From: JAJDFU01 sp964641965
Lineage (GTDB): Bacteria > Bacteroidota > Bacteroidia > Chitinophagales > Saprospiraceae
Direction of reading: 5' to 3'
DNA: 28,236 nt
NCBI GenBank assembly: GCA_964641965.1
Contig: CAZXLD010000057.1
Coordinates: 1-28,236 of the forward strand
Shown: positions 1 to 6,805 of the stretch, one piece after another
How positions within the stretch are numbered: position 1 is the first letter of the stretch
Layout: each line of letters begins with the position of its first letter
Program-made: the position numbers and the translations under genes
The notes under the pieces: model-generated
What the model was told of the DNA's origin: nothing
Database searches by the model: none
What the model saw: the letters and a program-made list of their open reading frames with translations, nothing else

Positions 1-181
1 CCACATTAAAACCTATCGTATCAATCATTTTCCGATTTTTGAGATAGGTTCTAATCGAATTTGATGGAGCACAAAAAACCGAAGATCTAATCGCCTAGTG
101 CTTAACTGCATTCCAAAGGCTCAACATTTTTGTTTTGCTGGAGTTCTCTGGGAATTTTTTTATTCACGCTTAGTAACTCAC
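1..181. other. Left flank of the IS, no gene recognised
   Basis: AT-rich sequence with no credible coding frame on either strand. On the minus strand it does not continue the barrel gene cut at the other side of the IS. An 8 bp inverted repeat (AACCTATC at 10-17, GATAGGTT at 43-50) with a long loop is present but unexplained. Confidence 0.5.
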
Positions 182-1281
182 CTTACGCAAAATAGCCAAA
201 AAACAGGTAGTTTGAAGGATGAATTGCCACCTCCACTATTCCGATTATTTACTTAGCGTACCCAAATATGCCACCGCTACGGGTATGTCCCAGATCTTTG
301 ATTTCCGGATCAGTCTTGACAAGGTATCCCGTTTTTTGGCCGAGAGTTACCTGGATAACCGCTCGGTTTGGAAGGCGGTCAAACCTCTGATTCGCAAACA
401 GGTTCCTTTTGAAGATGACAAGGGAGTGATCATGGTGGATGACTCCATCGCTGAGAAGCCCTATACCGACGAAAACGCCCTCATTTGTTGGCATTATGAT
501 CATACTATCGGGCAGATGGTCAAGGGAGTGAACTTCATTACTATGCTCTATGCCTACGGGGATGATCTGAGCGTGCCCTTGCAGGTGGAGTTTGTCGAAA
601 AGACCGAGCTTTACCTGGGCCCCAAGAGTGGAAAGACCAAGTACAAAAGCGAAAAGACCAAGAATGAGATGGTGCGACAGATGCTTGGTCATGCCCCCCG
701 TCTGGTCAATTTTCGGTATGTACTGGGCGACAGCTGGTTTTCTTCTGCTGACAACATCAATCTCATTGTCAATAAATTAGGCAGGCATGCCGTCTTGGCG
801 GTCAAGTCTTCTCGAACAGTTGCCTTAGGGGACAAAGCAAGAAAGAACGGTCAATTTCAACGAGTGGATCAGCTCAGCCAACTTCAGGAAGGTCAAGCCT
901 TGGAAGTTTACCTGCGATCGATCGAAAAACCGGTCCGGTTGATTAAACAAGTCTTTACAAACAAGGATGGAAGCCAGGGTGAACTCTTTCTGATTGCGAC
1001 GGATCTGACCCTCGATTGGAATGACATCACTACGATCTACCAAAAACGGTGGAAAGTCGAGCAATATCACAAATCACTCAAGCAGCATACAGCTTTTTCA
1101 GCATCGTCTACCAAGACTATTGAAACACAGGCCAATCATTTCTATGCTGCCATTATCGCATACATCAAACTGGAGAAGATCAAGTAGAAAACCGGTCAAG
1201 GTCATTTCCGGTTAAAGGCAATTCTAATGGTAACTGCAGCAAAGGCTTGTTTGGGTTGTATTGAAAATTGGCTTGCGTAAG
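182..1281 (+). mobile_element. IS4-type insertion sequence, about 1.1 kb
   Basis: The limits come from imperfect terminal inverted repeats. The left end reads CTTACGCAAAATAGCCAA from 182. The right end, read on the minus strand from 1281, is CTTACGCAAGCCAA. They share CTTACGCAA exactly and then AGCCAA after a three-base offset. The element holds one transposase frame whose terminal TAA (1278-1280) lies inside the right repeat, a compact layout normal for small IS elements. No convincing target-site duplication is visible: the flanks are ...AACTCAC on the left and TTCAGAT... on the right. Either the flanks were rearranged after insertion or the exact ends differ by a few bases. The right end lies inside a minus-strand outer-membrane protein gene. 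Confidence 0.75.
219..1280 (+). pseudogene. IS4-family DDE transposase, interrupted by an in-frame amber codon
   Basis: Cut-and-paste transposase with an RNase H-like DDE core. Visible catalytic residues are D74 or D75 (IMVDDS), D171 (LGDSWF) and E281, within the IS4 signature Y274-x2-R277-x3-E281-x6-K288. The ATG at 219 gives an N-terminus (YSDYLLSVPKYATATG) like that of full-length relatives. The frame stops at TAG 1185-1187 after 322 residues. Reading on without a shift gives KTGQGHFRLKAILMVTAAKA and about ten more residues to TAA at 1278-1280. That is the C-terminal block expected of this family, so the amber codon is an internal nonsense change; CAG to TAG is the simplest route. All catalytic residues precede the stop, so some activity or readthrough cannot be excluded. 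I call it probably inactive. Confidence 0.85.
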
Positions 1282-1596
1282 TTCAGATCCTAAAATGGGA
1301 TATAAGCCCAAACGCTCATGTAGTTCGAAAATGTAATGAAAATTTAAATTGAGTTCCCAGATCGCCGTTTTAGTTTCTTCCTCCTTGGAAGATTTCTTCC
1401 TAGGCAGAAAAAAAGTGTATTCAGGACCAAAACAAAAACGTTCATTTACATTATAATATGCCCGCAGGTTTACACCCGGCGTTTCGGCGGAGAAGCTATA
1501 GGGTGTCCCCCCGCCCAGACTAAAACGCTGGGCATAGGTAGTAATCGGAAGCATTCCCATGCAGAAAAGCAATCCATTCCAAAGAAGCCTGTTCAT
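1180..1596 (-). pseudogene. Outer-membrane beta-barrel-like protein, 3' end replaced by IS sequence
   Basis: The first 105 residues are host coding sequence: a signal peptide (residues 1 to about 22, ending TTYAQ) followed by alternating strands typical of small Bacteroidota outer-membrane barrels (GVNLRAYYNVNERF, ELNLNFHYIF). From residue 106 on the frame is the antisense of the IS transposase, so the last 33 residues are not native. Barrels of this type usually run to about 180-220 residues, so roughly half is missing. The sequence left of the IS (1-181) does not visibly continue the protein, so the IS and a deletion probably removed the rest. It is the last gene of a long minus-strand array, 11 bp after the SDR gene. 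The ligand is unknown. Confidence 0.7.
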
Positions 1597-1607
1597 GCTT
1601 TTCCCGT

Positions 1608-2300
1608 TTAGGTATGGCTATAGATCTTGATAACCGGATCGCTAAGCATCCTTCCGGTATCTGTAAAAAGGTAGTGAATGGCATTGGCGACCCCGCTTGT
1701 TGGCACCCACCGGCTAAAATCAGCTTCCGGCATTGCCGCCCGATTTCCAGGCGTATCCATAGTGCCTGGCACTACCACAGCGGCGGAAATGTCTTTTCCT
1801 TTATATGTGGCGTTAACCAAATCCACTAATCCAAAGACCAGGGACTTAGACAAACTGTAAGCCACCAGGTCCTTGCCTTCTTCTGGATTAATGGCAGGAC
1901 GGGAACCGATAAAAACGAGTTGTCCTCCGTTTTCCTGGCTTTCCAGGATTTTCAGCAACGGTCGCGCGAGAAAAAAAGCAGTTTCGAAATTCAGCTTGTA
2001 CATTTTTTGGAGACTGGCCGCGTCGGTTTCCAGTAAATTACCCGTAGAAAAACCTCCTACAATCATGACTGCCCCGCATAATTCATCATGCGACCCAGCT
2101 ACCTTTTCTACAAATACCTTTGATGCCTCCTCGTCCAGCAGATTTACACTTTGTGCACGCAACTCATTAGCTTCCATAAATCCAGGATCATCGCCTGGCC
2201 CCAGTATGGCTTCCACATGAAACCCATTATCGAGAAATTTTTGGGTTACTGCCCGGCCCAAATTACCGGCGGCGCCACTGATAATGATCGCTTTTGTCAT
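1608..2300 (-). CDS. SDR-family NAD(P)-dependent oxidoreductase
   Basis: A 230-residue short-chain dehydrogenase/reductase. The dinucleotide-binding glycine motif is GAAGNLG (residues 9-15), a variant of TGxxxGxG. The catalytic residues appear to be S133 (IGSRP) and Y148/K152 in YSLSK. It has no signal peptide or membrane segment, so it is cytoplasmic. The short length and the divergent glycine motif resemble dihydropteridine-reductase-like or atypical SDRs more than FabG-type enzymes. The substrate cannot be read from sequence. It starts 23 bp after the NAD(P)HX-epimerase-like gene in the same direction, so the two are probably co-transcribed. The ATG at 2300 places the Rossmann motif at the usual distance from the N-terminus. 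Confidence 0.85.
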   Translation of the reverse strand: MTKAIIISGAAGNLGRAVTQKFLDNGFHVEAILGPGDDPGFMEANELRAQSVNLLDEEASKVFVEKVAGSHDELCGAVMIVGGFSTGNLLETDAASLQKMYKLNFETAFFLARPLLKILESQENGGQLVFIGSRPAINPEEGKDLVAYSLSKSLVFGLVDLVNATYKGKDISAAVVVPGTMDTPGNRAAMPEADFSRWVPTSGVANAIHYLFTDTGRMLSDPVIKIYSHT

Positions 2301-2323
2301 TTTTGATTGGTTTTAAAAAGGAC

Positions 2324-3085
2324 TTAGTTGCCTTGGCTTTTTTCAATTCGAATTACATCCGACTCGGCAAAAAGATTCTTACTGACTTTGATTTCCAAAC
2401 TTGGTTCCATGTATAATTCAGTCGGTACACTGATGTCACCCAGGTAAAGATCTCCTCTATATGTTATAGCTTCCAGACCGTACAACCCCTGTTTGGGCAG
2501 CGCGAGCGTCAGAGTGGCTGCAGCTTTTATTGTAGGTACGTGCACATTGCCGCTGGTTAGGTCAAGGCCGGAGGGTGTATCCAGGGATAAAACAGGAGCA
2601 GCTTGGCTGTTCGCCCAATCGATCATGGCTTTTGGCATGCCGTAAGGATCTCCTTTTACACTATAGCCGATGACCCCGTCAATGACCAAGTCAGCCTCAA
2701 TTCCATCACTCAAGGCGTCTCCCTTGAATACATCGAGCCCCATCCGGCGTAGGATGTTCAATTGGTGACGGGGAATCGGCGTCATTTTATCATCATCATC
2801 GCTCAGAAAAACACTGACCTTCGCGCCCCAATTGTGCAATCGACGAGCACAAACCAAAGCTCCTCCCCCATTGCCTCCTGTTCCAGCCAGGACAACAACA
2901 TGTTTCTTTTTCAATTTCTTTTTCAGAAATTGTTGTACAGCTACGATGGCGAGGCATCGACCTGCGTTCTCCATCATCTGAATCAATTCGATGTGGTAGT
3001 CCTCCATCATAAGTCGGTCTACCTCTATCATTTGCTTCGTTGAAATTCGAGGTATTTCCTTTTTGTAAGCCTTGATTTTTGCCAT
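2324..3085 (-). CDS. NAD(P)H-hydrate epimerase-like protein (YjeF_N domain only)
   Basis: A 253-residue YjeF N-terminal-type protein. Known members (NnrE) epimerise damaged NAD(P)HX so that a dehydratase can repair it. Family marks are the MMENAG helix (37-42), the glycine loop GTGGNGGGALV (68-78), D136 in VIDGVIG at the catalytic-acid position, and DTPSGLD (169-175). Two points are odd. Bacterial NnrE is usually fused to the NnrD dehydratase domain, which is absent here and not seen elsewhere in the window. The canonical loop GxGNNGGDG has Gly in place of the conserved Asp. It may therefore be a paralogous subfamily rather than housekeeping NnrE, and I give no gene symbol. It lies between a small helical protein and an SDR, with gaps of about 20 bp. 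Confidence 0.8.
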   Translation of the reverse strand: MAKIKAYKKEIPRISTKQMIEVDRLMMEDYHIELIQMMENAGRCLAIVAVQQFLKKKLKKKHVVVLAGTGGNGGGALVCARRLHNWGAKVSVFLSDDDDKMTPIPRHQLNILRRMGLDVFKGDALSDGIEADLVIDGVIGYSVKGDPYGMPKAMIDWANSQAAPVLSLDTPSGLDLTSGNVHVPTIKAAATLTLALPKQGLYGLEAITYRGDLYLGDISVPTELYMEPSLEIKVSKNLFAESDVIRIEKSQGN

Positions 3086-3104
3086 GTTGGTTTTGGATGT
3101 CTGA

Positions 3105-3563
3105 TTAATAAATTGAAATCTTCAGAAAATGGTCTATTTCGCCAAATGCCATTCTTTTTAATTCCCTGAAATCTTCATTAAGCACTTTGAAATGGTTATT
3201 CAAAATCCGATTTTGCCTTATTGGATTACATGGAGATTTTGGAGGATACTTCTTATTTTTTTGCCTATTCAGTTGTTTGCTACAGAAATCCAATTGGTAC
3301 TTAAATGGGATCAGTCTCTTTTCCCGAAATTCCAGAAACTGACCACGGAGCCGCTTCAATTCACATCTCTTTTCGCCATTGCTAATGCTCATTGATTGAA
3401 ATAAAAGCCGGGAAAGGAAGGCACACTCTTGCTTCATGAAGAGGATTTCTTCCATCCACCGCGCGGTTTTCTCAGTCAAGTGATTGAATGGAGAGGCAAT
3501 TGCTTTTACCCTTTTCCGGATTTCCGGATGTCCGCTGGATCTTGAAACAGAATTTGGTAACAT
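3105..3563 (-). CDS. Small helical protein of unknown function
   Basis: About 152 residues, lysine- and arginine-rich and apparently almost all helical, with heptad-like Leu/Phe spacing (WMEEILFMKQECAFLSRLL; then VLNEDFRELKRMAF near the end). It probably forms a helical hairpin or coiled coil and has no signal peptide or membrane span. I recall similar anonymous proteins in Bacteroidota but know no function. The frame opens further upstream to a TTG at 3614, abutting the MFS stop. The ATG at 3563 (MLPNSV...) is preferred because it is the first ATG and leaves a normal 52 bp leader. It sits within the minus-strand array between the MFS transporter and the YjeF_N gene. The sequence is more AT-rich than its neighbours. 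Confidence 0.6.
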   Translation of the reverse strand: MLPNSVSRSSGHPEIRKRVKAIASPFNHLTEKTARWMEEILFMKQECAFLSRLLFQSMSISNGEKRCELKRLRGQFLEFREKRLIPFKYQLDFCSKQLNRQKNKKYPPKSPCNPIRQNRILNNHFKVLNEDFRELKRMAFGEIDHFLKISIY

Positions 3564-3615
3564 GTTTTTTTGTTTTGTTTGGTCAAGAGAGATAATCGTA
3601 ATTCCACCGAACAAA

Positions 3616-4821
3616 TCAGGCGGGAATTTTTGGCAATTCTTTTTCTGCCGATTTCCGCTTTGAATAATGGAGATATAGTCCGAGCAAACCCGTTAGAAGC
3701 GCATAGATAGCAGAGAACTGAAATATGAGGGATAGTGAAAAGCTGCGATTCATAAAGCCAATTACATTGGCACTGACACCGGTACCCAATTGAATGGCAG
3801 CCACCATTGAACCTGAAACGATGGCCGCATAGCTTGGAAATTCATCGGTTGCGATACTGACTGAATTTGGAAAGTAAAAAGACAACCCTAAGCCGCCAAT
3901 GGCCATCGCGATCAGATTGGATGTTTCATCCTCCAATCCAGGCATAAGCAAGAACACCCCTGCGACCAGAAAAGGAGCTAGCAGATAGAGTCGCTTGGTA
4001 TCGTACCTAAGCGCTAAAAGGGTAAAAATAACTCTGCCAACGGTAATCGATGCCCAAAAAATGGATAAGCCCAGCGCCGCAGAAGCGGCTGCTAATCCGG
4101 CCTCTTTCTCCAGGTAAATGGTCCCCCAGTTTCCAAAGGTAGCTTCACTAAAGGCGTACAGAAAAATAACGGCGGCAAATAACCATATCCTGAGGGGAAT
4201 TTTCCTTTCCGCTGTTGAGTTTTCTGCATGCTCCTCTTTTGGCAATTCCAGCCGAAGGGGCAACTGAAATAAAATCATCAGGACGAGGAGTGCTGCAGCG
4301 ACAAGCCCGGCTCCCCACCACCATTCCATTTCCTGAAACCAACTAAGCAACAATGGGGCAGAAGCGGTTCCAAGCCCAAGAAAAATATGCATGCCAGTGA
4401 CCGCCGATGCCTCTTTTCCAGGAAACAAATGATAAGCAAATGGATTCAGCGCAGTAATGGTAAAGCCAAATCCCGTACCCAAAGTAGCCGTTCCAGCCAA
4501 TAAGCTCCAAAAAGGGAGATTGCTTATCCCGATACAAAACACACTTCCAGCGAAGAATAACATAGATAAACCATTACTGATCAAGCCCCATGAAAGCACT
4601 TTTTTCATTCCAAAATGCGCTGCCAGTCTGGGTGCAGACAGGGAGGCAAGAATTGCAAAAACAATTTGCGGGGTAAACAGGATGCCAAAATCCGTACTGC
4701 TTAAACCGTGATAATCCTGGCTGGTAAAAATCGCTCCCGCTGCTGGATATAATACGAGTGCAATCCCCTGAAGAAAACCACTCAGGTAAATGGCAATGAT
4801 TGATTTAATTCGAGGGCTCAT
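3616..4821 (-). CDS. MFS transporter
   Basis: A 401-residue polytopic protein with about 12 hydrophobic segments in two halves, separated by a charged central loop near residues 190-210 (LELPKEEHAENSTAERK). This matches the major facilitator superfamily in length and layout. The loop after TM2 (RLAAHFGMKKV) resembles the MFS motif A region. The sequence looks closer to sugar- or drug-type MFS carriers than to peptide or nitrate families, but no substrate can be assigned. It begins 15 bp downstream of the debranching-enzyme gene, so a role in moving a glucoside, glucose or an oxidised sugar is a reasonable inference. It lies in the inner membrane. The ATG at 4821 precedes the first membrane segment by only a few residues. 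Confidence 0.85.
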   Translation of the reverse strand: MSPRIKSIIAIYLSGFLQGIALVLYPAAGAIFTSQDYHGLSSTDFGILFTPQIVFAILASLSAPRLAAHFGMKKVLSWGLISNGLSMLFFAGSVFCIGISNLPFWSLLAGTATLGTGFGFTITALNPFAYHLFPGKEASAVTGMHIFLGLGTASAPLLLSWFQEMEWWWGAGLVAAALLVLMILFQLPLRLELPKEEHAENSTAERKIPLRIWLFAAVIFLYAFSEATFGNWGTIYLEKEAGLAAASAALGLSIFWASITVGRVIFTLLALRYDTKRLYLLAPFLVAGVFLLMPGLEDETSNLIAMAIGGLGLSFYFPNSVSIATDEFPSYAAIVSGSMVAAIQLGTGVSANVIGFMNRSFSLSLIFQFSAIYALLTGLLGLYLHYSKRKSAEKELPKIPA

Positions 4822-4836
4822 TCCGGTGTTCCTTTT

Positions 4837-6792
4837 TTAGTTTAATAGAGTTAACAACAACGCTCCGACAGACCAGGCCTGATGTGCTGTTCCTCGACCT
4901 GGGCCAGGATCCTTTCCGTCAAATATTTCGGACAGACCATGGATGCAGTCCAGTTCATAAAAATGGTGCTGCAAGGTTTGAAGGGAGGATTCTATTTTGC
5001 TTTGGGTCTCAGGATTCTCCCCTTCTATTTTCTTCAAGGCCACAAAGTAGTCGGCCAACAAAAAAGGCCATACGGTTCCCTGGTGATATGCGGTATCCCG
5101 TTGCCATTGGTCACCTCCGTAGTATGATTTGAAATCTGGATGATCTTCCTTTAAAGTCCTAAGGCCATAAGGAGTATACAGATGATCCCTGACCCACCCA
5201 AACACTTGCTTTTCTTCCGATTTATTCAGTAGGGAAAAGGGTAGACTCAGGACATATAGCTGATTGGGGCGCAAAGATTGATCAGCAACTGATCCAGGTA
5301 CCACTACATCATTCAGATAGCCATCATCGTTTAGAAAGAAGTTGCTGAAATGATTTTCCAGGCGATTGCAGAGCCTATTGCAGGTTGCGGAGATATCCCT
5401 TTCAGCGCTCAGGTCAATTTCTCCTGCCAGGAATTGATATATTTTCAAGGCATTATACCACAGGGCCTGAATTTCTACGGGGCAGCCATGACGAGGGGTA
5501 ACGACAAAATCCCCCACCCGCGCATCCATCCAGGTGAGTTGGTTATTGCCTTCCCCGGCGTAGATAAAGCCCTCCTCCGTCAAATGAATTTTGTAGCGCG
5601 TTCCGTTTACGTGCCATTCGATAATCTCCCTTAGCTTGTCAAAATGAGCCTGAATAAAGGCTTTGTCCTCAAACTTTAAGTAATACTCGTAGAGCGCGAC
5701 AAATAACCAGAGGGTAGCATCTACGGTATTGTATTCCACGGCTTCGTCTGCAAAATCAGGGAAGCGATTGGGCAACATGCCCTCACTTAAAGAAGTCAGG
5801 AAAGTCTCCAAAATAGATTGACTTACCTCTTTTTTCCCAGGCGCAATGCACAAGCCACGCATGGCGATCATGGTATCCCTCCCCCAATCCGTAAACCAAT
5901 GATAACCGGCAATAATGGAAAAACTGCCCGTAGACTGCCGGTGCACAATAAATTGATCACCAGCGATCAACAAGTCCTTTACAAATGGACTTTGTTGGCT
6001 AGTTGAATCCAGCGCTTCCAATCTTTCCTCCTCTGCATCCTTTAGTGCTTGAGGATCTTGGGAAAGCATGGCTTCGTCGAGGGTGAACATCAGGAAAGCT
6101 TTTTCTCCCGGCTCCAATCCAAACCTTATATTCCCAATGGCAATGGCATCTTCCTGAAAATCAAGGCCCCGGTATTGCTCTTTGGGATATTCGAAATGGT
6201 TGACCCAAAAGCGCTCCTCCCTGAATTCACCCTTATCATATTTCATGAAAACAGGATAGGTTCCATAATGGGAATAAATTTTACATATCCCTTGTTGCTT
6301 TTCAACATAATAATCGAAATAAGGGTCTTCATGAAAAAGACTGTGGTAATCCCGATCCACAAATAATGGCCGGACCGAAAGCTGCAGGAATTGATTTCCC
6401 GTATTTTCATACTCCACTACGGTGGTATTGGATCCGTGTACCATAAAAACCGTCTTGGCCAATTGATTTTCCTCAACCTGAAAATGTATGCGAGGAAAGG
6501 GGCCGCGCAAAAACTTATTTATGCTTTTATAACCTTTTGGATGCACAGCCCCCGGATAACAGTTGGTTGAAAGTTCAATTGGTTTTTCACCCATTGGAAC
6601 AATGACTTCTTCGATTTTCGATACCAGAACTTGCCGTTGCGTCGGTGGATTGAGGGAAGCCACCAGCAAGCCATGGTAGCGCCGCGAATTTGCCCCACTT
6701 AGCGTGCCCGATGCGTAGCCACCAATGCCATTGGTCACGAGCCATTCTTTGCTTACCAACTCCTCAAAGGAAGGATTATTAAATTCCAGCAT
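4837..6792 (-). CDS. Glycogen-debranching-type enzyme (amylo-alpha-1,6-glucosidase family, GH133-like)
   Basis: About 651 residues. The N-terminal domain starts at once with the family hallmark NGIGGYASGT and SRRYHGLL, which is the GDE N-terminal beta-sandwich. The C-terminal (alpha/alpha)6 catalytic domain carries WFTDWGRDTMI (near residue 304) and EYNTVDATLW (near 356). Known relatives cleave alpha-1,6-linked glucose at glycogen branch points; the substrate here is inferred from family only. No signal peptide is visible, so it is cytoplasmic. The frame could open at a TTG (6828) overlapping the upstream gene, but the ATG at 6792 puts the hallmark in place and leaves a 13 bp gap after the GH63 gene. 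Translational coupling with that gene is likely. Confidence 0.9.
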   Translation of the reverse strand: MLEFNNPSFEELVSKEWLVTNGIGGYASGTLSGANSRRYHGLLVASLNPPTQRQVLVSKIEEVIVPMGEKPIELSTNCYPGAVHPKGYKSINKFLRGPFPRIHFQVEENQLAKTVFMVHGSNTTVVEYENTGNQFLQLSVRPLFVDRDYHSLFHEDPYFDYYVEKQQGICKIYSHYGTYPVFMKYDKGEFREERFWVNHFEYPKEQYRGLDFQEDAIAIGNIRFGLEPGEKAFLMFTLDEAMLSQDPQALKDAEEERLEALDSTSQQSPFVKDLLIAGDQFIVHRQSTGSFSIIAGYHWFTDWGRDTMIAMRGLCIAPGKKEVSQSILETFLTSLSEGMLPNRFPDFADEAVEYNTVDATLWLFVALYEYYLKFEDKAFIQAHFDKLREIIEWHVNGTRYKIHLTEEGFIYAGEGNNQLTWMDARVGDFVVTPRHGCPVEIQALWYNALKIYQFLAGEIDLSAERDISATCNRLCNRLENHFSNFFLNDDGYLNDVVVPGSVADQSLRPNQLYVLSLPFSLLNKSEEKQVFGWVRDHLYTPYGLRTLKEDHPDFKSYYGGDQWQRDTAYHQGTVWPFLLADYFVALKKIEGENPETQSKIESSLQTLQHHFYELDCIHGLSEIFDGKDPGPGRGTAHQAWSVGALLLTLLN

Positions 6793-6805
6793 AGTTCTCA
6801 GTTTA

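Noticed and set aside
10..50. 8 bp inverted repeat AACCTATC...GATAGGTT as a terminator or IS end
   Set aside because: The loop is about 25 nt, the stem is AT-rich and there is no U-tract. It is not related to the IS4-type terminal repeats.
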